DNA of 64,000 nucleotides. It comes from Planctomycetaceae bacterium. GTDB taxonomy: Bacteria > Planctomycetota > Planctomycetia > Planctomycetales > Planctomycetaceae. This document shows, piece by piece, positions 53,933 through 62,824 of this stretch. The stretch's first letter is position 1. Every line of letters begins with the position of its first letter. The stretch is taken from positions 1-64,000 of the forward strand of contig JANQSH010000053.1 in assembly GCA_028284145.1 (NCBI GenBank), in the 5' to 3' direction. The translations under genes and the position numbers were made by a program. The notes below the pieces were generated by a model. The model was not told the origin of the DNA. It saw nothing but the letters and a program-made list of their open reading frames with translations, and searched no databases.

Positions 53933-55309
53933 ATGAAACGAACTGAATCTGCCACAACAACCGCTCGGACCAAATCTGATGACGTCCCCAGCGATGGCGA
54001 CGGCTCCTTCCCTGCCGACGAACGTTACGAAGAAATCAAACGGGGCAACATCCATATCGCGGAGTTGCAACGTTGCACGATGAAAGAACTGATTAGCCTT
54101 GCCCGGGAAGAAAACCTGACAGAGATCACCGGCCTTAAGAAGCAGGATTTGATCTTCCGTATTCTCAAGGAACGGACCAAGATGAATGGTCTGATGTTCG
54201 GCGAGGGAACGCTCGAAATTCTGCCGGACGGTTTCGGTTTTCTGCGAAGTCCGGATTACCATTACCTCCCCTGTCCGGATGATATTTACGTTTCACCCAG
54301 TCAGATTCGCCGATTTGGTTTGCGAAACGGGGCGACGGTGGCCGGCCAGATCCGCCCGCCGAAAGAAAACGAGCGATACTTCGCCCTGTTGCGCGTCGAA
54401 GCGATCAATGGAGAAGACCCCAATCTCTTAACCGACAAAGTCTTTTTTGATGATTTGACCCCGCTGCATCCGGAGACGCGACTCAAACTGGCGTATGAAC
54501 CCGAAGGCATCGCCACGCGAGTCGTTGATATTGTCGCGCCAATTGGAATGGGACAACGTGGATTGATCGTCTCCCCGCCACGCGCCGGGAAAACGATCCT
54601 GCTGCAGAAACTTGCCAAAGCCGCCTTGCAGAATCATCCCGAGGCATACGTCATTGTTCTGTTGATCGACGAACGACCGGAAGAAGTGACCGACATGGAG
54701 CGGCAGGTCAAGAGCCGGAACTGCGAGGTCATTAGCAGCACCTTTGACGAACCGCCCAGCCGACATATTCAGGTGTCCGAAATGGTCATCGAAAAGGCAA
54801 AACGGATGGTTGAATATGGCCAGGACGTGGTCATCTTCCTCGACTCAATCACCCGTCTGGCTCGGGCCTGGAATACCGAAGTTCCGCATTCCGGGAAGAT
54901 CCTTTCCGGGGGGGTTGACGCCAACGCACTGCAGCATCCCAAACGGTTCTTCGGTGCCGCTCGGAATGTCGAAGAGGGAGGCAGTTTGACGATCATCGCG
55001 ACGGCATTGGTCGATACTGGCAGCCGGATGGACGAAGTTATCTTTGAAGAGTTCAAGGGGACCGGCAATACCGAGTTGCACCTCGATCGCCGGATGGTCG
55101 AGAAACGTGTCTGGCCTGCCATCGATGTTAATAAGTCGGGGACTCGCCGCGAAGAATTGCTGATGGACGAAGAGGAATTACGTCGCGTCTGGATTCTACG
55201 ACGCGTCCTGAATGACATGAATCCGGTCGAGGCAATGGAACTGCTTGTGAACCGAATGAAACGAACCAAGACGAACGAGGAATTTCTGCTGAGCATGAAC
55301 CTGAGCTGA
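53933..55309 (+). CDS. rho: transcription termination factor Rho
   Basis: Hexameric RNA helicase that ends transcription. 458 residues from ATG 53933; an in-frame ATG at 53846 would add 29 residues of no recognisable character. The N-terminal Rho_N helical domain has [20 protein letters not shown] (about 49-68). The cold-shock RNA-binding domain has [15 protein letters not shown] (about 92-106) and [19 protein letters not shown]. The ATPase core has Walker [13 protein letters not shown] (about 215-226), ERPEEVTDM, Walker [18 protein letters not shown] (about 299-315), the Q loop [20 protein letters not shown] and the R loop near [11 protein letters not shown]. Complete and typical. No Shine-Dalgarno is visible at either start. 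Confidence 0.96.
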   Translation: MKRTESATTTARTKSDDVPSDGDGSFPADERYEEIKRGNIHIAELQRCTMKELISLAREENLTEITGLKKQDLIFRILKERTKMNGLMFGEGTLEILPDGFGFLRSPDYHYLPCPDDIYVSPSQIRRFGLRNGATVAGQIRPPKENERYFALLRVEAINGEDPNLLTDKVFFDDLTPLHPETRLKLAYEPEGIATRVVDIVAPIGMGQRGLIVSPPRAGKTILLQKLAKAALQNHPEAYVIVLLIDERPEEVTDMERQVKSRNCEVISSTFDEPPSRHIQVSEMVIEKAKRMVEYGQDVVIFLDSITRLARAWNTEVPHSGKILSGGVDANALQHPKRFFGAARNVEEGGSLTIIATALVDTGSRMDEVIFEEFKGTGNTELHLDRRMVEKRVWPAIDVNKSGTRREELLMDEEELRRVWILRRVLNDMNPVEAMELLVNRMKRTKTNEEFLLSMNLS

Positions 55310-55515
55310 TATCCAACTTATCCAGATTGGCCGGTCGGTTTTTCAGCCTGAATAACCGATGTTCCCATTGTTTCGACACGGAATTGCCAGTTGCCGAGAC
55401 GGGTGGCTGCCTTTCAAAAAGTTGCTTCCGTCACTACGGATATTCCGCTCGCCCGATTTTTGTTGAAACGCTTTCGAAAACTCTCCAGAGACGCGATTAA
55501 GCGTATCCGCTTTTT

Positions 55516-55619
55516 AGAGCGTATTACGCTCTTCTGTGCCGCGATGAGTGAGTGTCGTCTGGCCTGCAAACAAAAGCTCCCCACGAGCCAGAGACATCAC
55601 ACCAGAAGGTAAACTGCTC
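55516..55619 (-). repeat. R1 dispersed repeat, copy m (short form)
   Basis: Read on +: AGAGCGTATTACGCTCTTCT, GTGCCGCGATGAG, GGCCTGCAAACAAAAGCTCC, CCACGAGCCAGAGACATCAC then ACCAGAAGGTAAACTGCTC. A full copy, with intact palindrome. Confidence 0.92.
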
Positions 55620-55647
55620 CAGTGCTGCCAGAATCGTTGATTAACCC

Positions 55648-55702
55648 ACAAATGCAGACTCCTGCGAGCCAGAAACGTTACACGAAAAAGGTAAACTGAG
55701 AG
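55648..55702 (-). repeat. R1 fragment, copy n (right end missing)
   Basis: Read on +: ACAAATGCAGACTCCTGCG, AGCCAGAAACGTTACACG, AAAAAGGTAAACTG. The terminal palindrome half is absent. It ends about 30 bases before ribH, where a promoter would be expected. Confidence 0.8.
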
Positions 55703-55731
55703 TTTGAAATCGCGCAGGAATTTGTTGCATC

Positions 55732-56205
55732 ATGACCGAATATCTTGAAGGTATGCCGCAGGCGGGCAGTAATGATCGCTTTGCAATTGTCGTTTCGCGT
55801 TTTAATGACCATGTGACGGCGAAACTGCTCGATGGAGCCCTGGAGACGCTGAATGGACATGGTATCGATGAAAGCCGGATTACTATCGTCCGCGTCCCGG
55901 GTGCTTTTGAGATTCCGCTGGTCGCCGATCGACTGGCACGTTCGGGGCGATACGCCGGAATTGGTTGTCTGGGAGCAGTCATTCAGGGAGAGACCGACCA
56001 TCACGAACACATCAATCAGCAGGTCTCGGCGGGAATCATGCGGATTATGCACGACACCGGAGTCCCGGTCGGGTTTGGAATTCTGACCTGCAAAAACGCT
56101 GTTCAGGCGATGGATCGGGCAGGCGGAAAAATGGGCAACAAAGGGAACGAGACAATGGAAGCCATTCTCGAAATGGTCGACCTGCTCAAAAAAATTGACG
56201 GTTGA
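55732..56205 (+). CDS. ribH: 6,7-dimethyl-8-ribityllumazine synthase
   Basis: Penultimate enzyme of riboflavin synthesis; forms a 60-mer shell or pentamers. 157 residues, standard length. Family motifs: IVVSRFNDHVTAKLLDGA (about 19-36), VPGAFEIPLVADRLA (about 55-69), CLGAVIQGETDHHEHI (about 79-94, with the catalytic His) and PVGFGILTCKNAVQAMDRAG. nusB follows after 13 bases, the ribH-nusB arrangement found in many bacteria. The gene begins just after R1 copy n; no FMN riboswitch is visible in front. Confidence 0.96.
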   Translation: MTEYLEGMPQAGSNDRFAIVVSRFNDHVTAKLLDGALETLNGHGIDESRITIVRVPGAFEIPLVADRLARSGRYAGIGCLGAVIQGETDHHEHINQQVSAGIMRIMHDTGVPVGFGILTCKNAVQAMDRAGGKMGNKGNETMEAILEMVDLLKKIDG

Positions 56206-56218
56206 AGAACGATTTGCC

Positions 56219-56629
56219 ATGGCCAAACGCAGCCGCGCCCGAGAACTCGCAGTGCAGATGCTTTATCAGCAGGATTTCAACAACGATGTCCCTGCCGATG
56301 CGATTCGCGCGATGATCAATGAAGAAATCGTCCAGGAGGAATTGCAAATGTTTTCCTGGTCACTGTTCATCGGCGTGATGGAATACCGCCAGCAATTGGA
56401 TGAACATATTTCCGCTGCAGCGGAAAACTGGTCTCTCGACCGGATGGCACCGACTGATCGAAATGTCCTCAGACTTGGGGCATACGAATTGCTTCACTCC
56501 GACACACCGCCCCGCGTCGTTATTGATGAAGCGCTGGAACTGGCGAAAAAATATGGTACGGCTCAATCTTCGCAGTTCGTCAACGGCATTCTTGACAAAC
56601 TGCTGCCGGATCTGGAAACCGACTCTTAA
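56219..56629 (+). CDS. nusB: transcription antitermination factor NusB
   Basis: With NusE (S10) binds boxA RNA and supports antitermination of rRNA operons. 136 residues; the ATG at 56219 gives MAKRSRARELAVQMLYQQDF, the classic NusB start. An upstream TTG at 56195 would overlap ribH and is not favoured. Other motifs: FIGVMEYRQQLDEHI, NWSLDRMAPTDRNVLRLGAY (about 75-94), LLHSDTPPRVVIDEALELAK and FVNGILDKLL. Entirely alpha-helical, as expected. Ends the ribH-nusB pair. Confidence 0.96.
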   Translation: MAKRSRARELAVQMLYQQDFNNDVPADAIRAMINEEIVQEELQMFSWSLFIGVMEYRQQLDEHISAAAENWSLDRMAPTDRNVLRLGAYELLHSDTPPRVVIDEALELAKKYGTAQSSQFVNGILDKLLPDLETDS

Positions 56630-56774
56630 CGCCGCCGTCATCGCAACTCGCAGCGTGGATTGGTTTGGGCCAGAGGTACACATTGTGTTTCAGCCGCGTG
56701 TAATACAGCGGTCAGGTTTCCCCGCCTGGTAGCAAACTTCGGCCGATCATTTATACTGAAACCGCAGCCTTTTG

Positions 56775-56783
56775 CTGTATAAT
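56775..56783 (+). promoter_or_regulatory. -10 element before the TolB-like gene
   Basis: CTGTATAAT, with a perfect TATAAT at 56778-56783, about 50 bases before the start codon. The same string precedes the PQQ gene at 22078-22086. No clear -35. Confidence 0.45.
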
Positions 56784-56833
56784 ATCAACCTTTGCTTCCC
56801 ACCTTGACTTGATCATCTGGAATGAGGACCGCT

Positions 56834-57934
56834 ATGCCCATACGTTGGCTCACCTCTGCAATCTGCATACTCTTTTGCTCGCCACTTTTCGCCGCCGAAA
56901 GCGACAGGCAGGAAACCCATGAGGCGACTGTGGAGGCTGCCAAAACTGTAGAGGCTGCCAAAAAGGAGACGCAGTATCTGGGAAACATCCGCCAGGTGAC
57001 CAAAAAGCTCCCGCGCGCGGGCGAAGGGTACTTTTCTCCTGATGGCACGCAAATCGTTTATCAGGCGTACCCCGTCGGGTACCCATTCTATCAGATTTAC
57101 ACTCAACCACTCGATGACGAGGGCAAAGCGCTGCGTATCAGTCCCGGACGTGGTCGCACAACGTGTGCCTACTTTACGCCCGATGGCGAGAAAATCCTGT
57201 TCGCCTCCAGTCACACTGATCCGAAAATTGAAGAGACCGAACGCAAAGCGCGGGAACTGGCTGCACAAGGTGGTCGTCGTCGTTACCAATGGGATTTCGA
57301 TCCTCACATGGATATTTACGTCTCCAATGTGGATGGCACGGATCTCAAACGGCTGACCGATGCAGATGGGTATGACGCCGAAGGAAGCTATTCCTCAGAC
57401 GGAAAACAAGTCGTCTTCACATCGACCCGTGACGGAGACCCCGATTTGTATATTATGAATTCCGATGGAACCGATGTCCGACAACTGACCAACCAACCCG
57501 GTTATGATGGTGGACCGTTTTTCTCCCCCGATGACAACTGGATCATTTTCCGTAGCGATCGTCAGCGGGAACACATGCTGCAACTTTTTGCGATCTCTGT
57601 CGATGGCAAAACCGAAGTTCAACTGACGAAGGATCTCGGCACAGTCAATTGGGCTCCCTATTTCCACCCGAGCGGGAAATACATCATCTGGACACGAGCC
57701 GACTATTCGCGCGGGCCACGTGGTGCCCATTTCAACCTGTTCACAATGGACATTGAAATAACAGGCAAGACCTTCGAGGGAGGCGAGGTGCGACAAATCA
57801 CCTTCAATAGTGCCGCTGACGTGTTGCCGGTATTCTCTCCCGATGGCAGGAAGTTGATGTGGACCGCCACACGATCCGATGGGAAATCGAGCCAACTCTG
57901 GATTGCCGACTGGAAACGGGAAACGAAAAGCTGA
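56834..57934 (+). CDS. exported TolB-like beta-propeller protein
   Basis: 366 residues. ATG 56834 (MPIRWLTSAICILFCSPLFA, a signal peptide) is preferred to ATG 56822 because GAGGA then lies at a suitable distance. The mature protein is made of WD40-like (PD40) blades: YFSPDGTQIVYQA, YFTPDGEKILFAS, SYSSDGKQVVFTSTRDGDPD, FFSPDDNWIIFRSDRQ and VFSPDGRKLMWTATRSDG. This arrangement is that of the TolB C-terminal propeller family, without the TolB N-terminal domain, so the protein is not TolB itself. The N-terminal part contains a near-perfect tandem repeat (VEAAKTVEAAKK). It is separate from the ribH-nusB pair and from the DUF4013-type gene downstream. Likely periplasmic binding role; substrate unknown. 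Confidence 0.85.
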   Translation: MPIRWLTSAICILFCSPLFAAESDRQETHEATVEAAKTVEAAKKETQYLGNIRQVTKKLPRAGEGYFSPDGTQIVYQAYPVGYPFYQIYTQPLDDEGKALRISPGRGRTTCAYFTPDGEKILFASSHTDPKIEETERKARELAAQGGRRRYQWDFDPHMDIYVSNVDGTDLKRLTDADGYDAEGSYSSDGKQVVFTSTRDGDPDLYIMNSDGTDVRQLTNQPGYDGGPFFSPDDNWIIFRSDRQREHMLQLFAISVDGKTEVQLTKDLGTVNWAPYFHPSGKYIIWTRADYSRGPRGAHFNLFTMDIEITGKTFEGGEVRQITFNSAADVLPVFSPDGRKLMWTATRSDGKSSQLWIADWKRETKS

Positions 57935-58041
57935 TCATTTCGAAGAAATCGTCTGATTGGCGAGAATCCCAACAAGATTCTCCGCCCATCCGCGAATCAG
58001 GAAGTATTGAGCGCTGAAAACAGGCCAGTCATCGCAAGTGG

Positions 58042-58815
58042 ATGATGAACGACAACGTGGAATTCCATCAAGGATTCGAATCGCCACCACCCAATGTGGG
58101 AATGCCACAGGCGGGCGGCCTCCGGTATATGGAAGCCTATACGGATATTTTTGAAAACCCAAACTGGCTGATGAACCTGCTGTTCGGCTCGATTTGCCAA
58201 TTCATTCCGATTGTCGGTCCGATCATCCTGTTGGGTTATACATTCCGCATCATCGATGATCAGCTCAACCAGCGGGCAGAAACCTACACCAACTTTGACT
58301 TCAACGATTTCGGCGAGTATCTGATGCGAGGATTATGGCCGTTTCTGATTGCGTTGGTTGCCAGCGCCGTGATCGGCCCCGTTGTCGGGATGATTCTCGT
58401 GCCGCTGTTTCTCTGCTCAGGCATATTGGGTGGTGAAATTCTGACAATGCTCGCTTCGGTCATTCTGTCGATAGTTGCAACGACCGTCTTGATTGCGGTT
58501 ATTTCGCTGGTGGCCGTGCCGATGATATTGCGAGCCGGATTGATGCAGGACTTCGCTGCCGGCTTCGACATGACATTTGTCAAAGATTTCTTCAGCAAAA
58601 CGTGGAAAGAAACTCTGCTGCACGCGGTTTTTCTGTGGGCCAGTCTGCTGGTGCTGCTCCCGCTGGGTGCGATCGTATTCTGCGTTGGTTCCTATATTGC
58701 GGCGACCATGTACGCGCTGGCGCAGGCCCACTTGATGTGCCAGTTGTATCGGCTCTATCTGCAGCGGGGCGGTATGCCGATTGAGATCGCACCGCCCAAA
58801 CCCAAACCGTTTTGA
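58042..58815 (+). CDS. multi-pass membrane protein, DUF4013-like
   Basis: 257 residues, hydrophobic with about five predicted membrane helices (about 48-68, 102-118, 120-150, 155-180 and 205-235). The early region (SICQFIPIVGPIILLGYTFR, then IIDDQ) resembles DUF4013 proteins, which have a similar succession of Gly/Ala/Val-rich helices (GPVVGMILVPLFLCSGIL, LASVILSIVATTVLIAVISL). The N-terminal 40 residues are hydrophilic and the C-terminus ends with a Pro/Lys-rich tail (IAPPKPKPKPF type). Function unknown. Convergent with pyk, 43 bases apart. Two ATGs in tandem (58042, 58045) are both possible starts. Confidence 0.7.
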   Translation: MMNDNVEFHQGFESPPPNVGMPQAGGLRYMEAYTDIFENPNWLMNLLFGSICQFIPIVGPIILLGYTFRIIDDQLNQRAETYTNFDFNDFGEYLMRGLWPFLIALVASAVIGPVVGMILVPLFLCSGILGGEILTMLASVILSIVATTVLIAVISLVAVPMILRAGLMQDFAAGFDMTFVKDFFSKTWKETLLHAVFLWASLLVLLPLGAIVFCVGSYIAATMYALAQAHLMCQLYRLYLQRGGMPIEIAPPKPKPF

Positions 58816-58858
58816 CGGCCAATTTTTGACTGCCGTAGCCAGCATCGAACTGAATTCA

Positions 58859-60343
58859 TTACGGTTCGATATGGACGATCATCAGATTTTTTCCCTGCCG
58901 CGACCAATCTGTCGTACCCAACAAGACCATGCGGCTTCCAGAACGAATCACGTTTTCCTTGCGACCCCACTCCACCACAAATTCGAGCATGTTTTCGGGC
59001 GTGCCGAAAACCACATCGGTTTCAATCGGTGTTACGCCCCAACAGAGACACATCTGACGAGCCGTCACCGGCTCATTCGTCAATGCAACTACCGGTACCT
59101 GCGATCGTTGTTTCGAGATGGCCAAAGCGGTGCGACCGGTATGCGTGGCGACGATCATCAAATCGGCCTGCAAATGTTCGGCTGTGGTGCTGGCGCCATG
59201 GGTAATGGCCTCGGTCATCAACGTGGCCCGTCGGCCTTTACTCAACGGGTCGATTGTCTTTTTGGGAACAACGAGCCGCTCGGCTTCCTGCGCGATCCGA
59301 CTCATCATCTCGACGGCTCGCACGGGATCGTGCCCGACCGCCGTTTCGCCGGAGAGCATCACGGCATCGCTGCCATCCAGCACGGCATTGGCAATGTCGG
59401 TCGCTTCAGCACGTGTGGGCATTTCGTTATTGATCATCGATTCCAGCATTTGCGTCGCTGTGATAACGGGAATCCTCCGCTTGTTGCAGGCTCGAATGAT
59501 CCGTTTCTGTAAGGCCGGTATGTGTGTGATGTCGACTTCAACACCCAGATCACCGCGTGCCACCATGACGGCATCGGCTTCTACCAGAATCCTGTCAAGA
59601 TCAGCGATCGCCTCGGCTTTCTCAATTTTTGCGATAATGCGGCAGGGTGAATCGACCGATTGTTCGGAGATCTCACGTCGCAGAAGTCTCACATCATCCG
59701 CTGAACGAACGAAGCTGAGTCCCACGAAATCGAGATTGTGTTGCAAGGCCCAACGTAAATCGTCCCGGTCTTTTCTGGTCAGACTCGGCGTGCTGAGTTG
59801 CACCCCCGGAAGATTGATTCCCTGGCGACTCCGAATACGTCCGCCATGCTCAACGACACAAATCGCTTTTTCCTGGTCTTTCGATTTCACGTGCATCACC
59901 ACGATGCCATCGGCAATGAGTACGCGATCTCCCACCTTCAAATCATCCAGCAGTCGTTCATAACTGCAGGAAAGCTGGACCGGCTCTCCATCGCCCTGAT
60001 TGATAACCTGGTTTTCGGCGGCGTTGCGCACAAATGCGATTTCCTGATCGACGTTGCACTGCAAACCATTTTCCGGTAATTCGCCCAATCGAATTTTCGG
60101 ACCGGAAAGATCTCCCAGGACAGCGATCGGCTGATTCAATTCTGTGGAGACGTCCCGAATCGTCGCGACAACTTCGGAAAGCCTGTCGTGGGTGCCATGG
60201 GCAAAGTTGAGTCGAAACACATCGACACCGGCATGAATCAGATCCTGAATGATATTGGGATGACAACTGGCTGGACCGACCGTTGCGATGATTTTGGTTT
60301 TCGCCAGCGGTAGCTCGTCGTATCGTTGATGACGCAAGTCCAT
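58859..60343 (-). CDS. pyk: pyruvate kinase
   Basis: Final step of glycolysis: phosphoenolpyruvate plus ADP to pyruvate plus ATP. 494 residues. Motifs: TKIIATVGPASCHPNIIQDL near the N-terminus, FRLNFAHGTHDRLSEV, LGDLSGPKIRLGEL, then the B domain, GLSFVRSADDVRLLRR, IIAKIEKAEAIADLDRIL (Lys of the active site), VMVARGDLGVEVDI, and TATQMLESMINNEMPTRAEA (about 299-318), followed by DGSDAVMLSGETAVG. The C-terminal allosteric domain is present (VVALTNEPVTARQMCLCWGV). GAGG lies close before the ATG at 60343. Monocistronic; R1 copy o lies upstream. Confidence 0.97.
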   Translation of the reverse strand: MDLRHQRYDELPLAKTKIIATVGPASCHPNIIQDLIHAGVDVFRLNFAHGTHDRLSEVVATIRDVSTELNQPIAVLGDLSGPKIRLGELPENGLQCNVDQEIAFVRNAAENQVINQGDGEPVQLSCSYERLLDDLKVGDRVLIADGIVVMHVKSKDQEKAICVVEHGGRIRSRQGINLPGVQLSTPSLTRKDRDDLRWALQHNLDFVGLSFVRSADDVRLLRREISEQSVDSPCRIIAKIEKAEAIADLDRILVEADAVMVARGDLGVEVDITHIPALQKRIIRACNKRRIPVITATQMLESMINNEMPTRAEATDIANAVLDGSDAVMLSGETAVGHDPVRAVEMMSRIAQEAERLVVPKKTIDPLSKGRRATLMTEAITHGASTTAEHLQADLMIVATHTGRTALAISKQRSQVPVVALTNEPVTARQMCLCWGVTPIETDVVFGTPENMLEFVVEWGRKENVIRSGSRMVLLGTTDWSRQGKNLMIVHIEP

Positions 60344-60695
60344 CGGAAAACCTCAAGTCAGATATTCATCACCGGGCAAGAATGGAAACATAGCCACCGT
60401 AGCCATCTCTGGAGATTTCCAACAGCTGGTTTGGGACGTCCGGAGCAAACCTGCGGCCATCGAGCTGTTTCTTCGAGTGTGACAGGTCAATCAGGATGAA
60501 TCAATCGCTTGGAGCAGTTTACCTTCTGGTGTGATGTCTCTGGCTCGTGGGGAGCCTTTTTGAAGGCCAATCTACGTTCATTGCAGCACAGAAGAGCAAG
60601 AGCGTAATACGCTCTAAATGCGGGAACAACGACACATTGATGAGCCTCGATCCCGATCTCACGCCACACAATCCCCGCACTTCGCCACCAATCCC
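60344..60695. other. 352-base region between pyk and the DsbD-alpha-like gene, with R1 copy o
   Basis: Contains the repeat at 60512-60615. Nothing else recognisable. Both neighbours are transcribed leftward. Confidence 0.5.
60512..60615 (+). repeat. R1 dispersed repeat, copy o (short form)
   Basis: Left end GAGCAGTTTACCTTCTGG, middle GTCTCTGGCTCGTGGGG, hairpin AGCCTttttgAAGGCC (stem changed on both arms relative to the GGCCTG/CAGGCC of other copies), and a six-base duplication (AAGAGC twice) before the terminal AGAGCGTAATACGCTCT. Confidence 0.9.
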
Positions 60696-61352
60696 TCAAT
60701 TGGAATTCTGGCTGACGTCTGGTTTTGTCGAGAAGTATTTCTGATTGACCTTTCGAATCGCCTCAGTGGGGCTGGCCACCATGACTTTTCCCTTGATCGC
60801 CAGCGTTTTGGGCAAGTCGCAACTTTTTTCATCACACGCCTGAAAACGAACGATCAATTCCAATTCGTCTGTGTTTCCGGCTGCGATCTTCGGAGCGGTC
60901 AACACACCACGAAGAATCACCTGTTGTTCGTAGGCGAGAATCGGTTGATTGAAAATTGGCAACTGGTAGCGTTGTCCCTTGGGATATTTCACGCTGGAGA
61001 GTTTCACTCCCTGTTTTGATTTCACCATCAATGTTGTGGGGATGAGAAAATCGGGATCGGCAGGATTTGCGTTGATGTGCCAACCCTCTTTAATATCGAT
61101 TACAATCGCCACGTCACATTGTCCACCTGCGGGGATTTTGTCGAGTGACATGAAGGCCTTCATTGTGATCTTCTCTGGCTTCTTCACCGGTTTTTTTGTC
61201 GTGTCGGGGGATTGGGCCTGGGCGCCGTTCTCAGAACCGAGAGGACCGATGGCAATTGCCAGTGTCATCGCAAAGGCAATGCCAGTGGACAGGGAAGAAT
61301 GCCGACGATCACGATCGTTGGAAAATTTTGTCGCAATGGAATCATTGACCAC
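60696..61352 (-). CDS. exported DsbD N-terminal-domain-like (DsbD-alpha) protein
   Basis: 218 residues, start GTG at 61352. Signal peptide (GIAFAMTLAIAIGPLGSENG, then AQAQ). The mature part has KEGWHINANPADPDFLIPTT (about 88-107), PKGQRYQLPIFNQPILAYE and VRFQACDEKSCDLPKTLAIK (about 167-186), in which the two Cys of FQACDEKSC are those of DsbD-alpha, the periplasmic domain that hands electrons on from the DsbD membrane domain. Here the membrane and thioredoxin-like parts are absent, so it is a free-standing module. A role in periplasmic thiol-disulfide exchange is likely. Downstream of the MoxR gene by 195 bases. Confidence 0.82.
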   Translation of the reverse strand: MVNDSIATKFSNDRDRRHSSLSTGIAFAMTLAIAIGPLGSENGAQAQSPDTTKKPVKKPEKITMKAFMSLDKIPAGGQCDVAIVIDIKEGWHINANPADPDFLIPTTLMVKSKQGVKLSSVKYPKGQRYQLPIFNQPILAYEQQVILRGVLTAPKIAAGNTDELELIVRFQACDEKSCDLPKTLAIKGKVMVASPTEAIRKVNQKYFSTKPDVSQNSN

Positions 61353-61547
61353 GAATTCGCTTCCTTATTTGTAAACGAATGGAAAACCGAGGCATGAGAA
61401 TGCCTGCCCGATGACTCATTTGGGGACTGGTTTATTGTAACAACCCGTGTCAAGTGGGGGAGCAAGGCCTGCCAAAGGCTCCAAAACCAGCCGAAGAGTG
61501 GATGGACAAATCCCGAAAAATCGACACAGTTTACCCCAACCACTGGT

Positions 61548-62489
61548 TTACCCCGGCACGTGAACCCGATGCAGGATCTGTTCGATGATCCGCTTTGCCT
61601 GTTGCCGTTGCCCTTCCCGCAAGATACCACGACAAAAAACGCGATGCGCCAACACCGGAATCGCCAATGCTTTGACGTCGTCGGGAATGACGTAGTCGCG
61701 CTGTTGCAGACAGGCAAATCCCTGGCATGCCTGATAAAGGGTAATCGCCCCACGTGTGCTGACGCCCAACTCCAATTCCTCATGCGTGCGCGTCGCTTCA
61801 ACCAGGTCGAGCAGGTAGTCGTTGATTGAATCGTCGACGCGGACGTGCCTTACCTGTTGTTGCATCTCTTTCAACTGTTCTTTGGCCAGCACCGACTGCA
61901 GGTTATCCACCGGCTCACCAAATGTATGATTCGCCAGAATTTTTTTCTCGATGTCCCTTTCCGGATAGCCGATCTCCAGGCAGATCATGAACCGGTCGAG
62001 CTGGTTTTCCGGCAGCGCATAGGTTCCCTCGTATTCAAACGGGTTCTGAGTTGCAACAAGGAAAAAAGGGTGTGACAACTCATAAGTTCGCCCTTCAATC
62101 GAAACCTGCCCTTCGCTCATCGCTTCCAACAGAGCGCTTTGCGTTCTGGGCGTTGTCCGGTTGATTTCATCTGCCAGCAGGACGTTGGTGAAGATCGGCC
62201 CCTGCCGAAACTCAAACTCCCCCAGATTGGGGAGATACATACTCGAACCGAGAATATCGCTGGGCAACATGTCGGGCGTGCACTGCAGACGCGTGAATTC
62301 GCAATCGAGGCTTTTTGCAATCGCTTTGGCCAACGATGTTTTGCCAACACCGGGCGCATCTTCCACCAGCAGGTGGCCGCCCGAGAGCAGTGCAACCAGC
62401 GCCATTTGAACGACGTCTTCTTTGCCGTGCAGCACACCAGCAATGTTCGATTCCAAATTCACAGCCAGATGGTTTGTCTCTGTTGTCAC
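61548..62489 (-). CDS. MoxR-family AAA+ ATPase
   Basis: Chaperone-like ATPases that help assemble metal centres or large complexes. From GTG 62489, preceded by GGGGAAG, the protein has 313 residues and starts just before the conserved LAVNLESNIAGVLHGKEDVV. ATG 62531 or more upstream codons are possible but extend into low-quality sequence. Walker A is VEDAPGVGKTSLAKAIA (about 40-56), Walker B is LLADEINRTTPRTQSALLEA (about 103-122), sensor 1 is VATQNPFEYEGTYALPENQL (about 146-165), and DRFMICLEIGYP follows. The partner usually encoded next (DUF58 protein) is not here; a DsbD-alpha-like gene follows instead. Client unknown. Confidence 0.9.
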   Translation of the reverse strand: MTTETNHLAVNLESNIAGVLHGKEDVVQMALVALLSGGHLLVEDAPGVGKTSLAKAIAKSLDCEFTRLQCTPDMLPSDILGSSMYLPNLGEFEFRQGPIFTNVLLADEINRTTPRTQSALLEAMSEGQVSIEGRTYELSHPFFLVATQNPFEYEGTYALPENQLDRFMICLEIGYPERDIEKKILANHTFGEPVDNLQSVLAKEQLKEMQQQVRHVRVDDSINDYLLDLVEATRTHEELELGVSTRGAITLYQACQGFACLQQRDYVIPDDVKALAIPVLAHRVFCRGILREGQRQQAKRIIEQILHRVHVPG

Positions 62490-62824
62490 TCTCTTCCCCA
62501 GGTATTGGAACTTCAGAATGGCTTTGGTCATCCTGCTGGTAGTCCGGATACCGCAACAGGATTTACCATGAATTGCACTCAGTCTAGCAAAGTGACATTC
62601 CATCGGATACCGAATCGAATGCCGGTTGATACCGTTCGTGGGCCGGGCATTCGGCAGTATCTGCCGGTGGACAAAAAATCGGGGCTTGCTGGCACGTCGT
62701 TGTACAAAAATCACGTTGGATGATCTGAAGAAAACTGCTACAACGCCTTGCTCACCTCTTCTTCAATTCCTCACACCGACCGATTCACTTCGATCGACAT
62801 TCGTCCCACGGAGCGCATAACAGC
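62490..62824. other. 335-base divergent region between the MoxR and PAP2 genes
   Basis: No gene recognisable. It should hold promoters for both directions, but I see no convincing hexamer pairs. No R1 copy here. Confidence 0.4.

Larger units (their letters stand above)
55310..55731. other. 422-base region between rho and ribH with two R1 copies
   Basis: Holds a full R1 (55516-55619) and a partial one (55648-55702) in the same orientation, 28 bases apart. No gene. It must contain the promoter of ribH-nusB, of which only the partial R1 stands directly in front of ribH. Confidence 0.6.
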
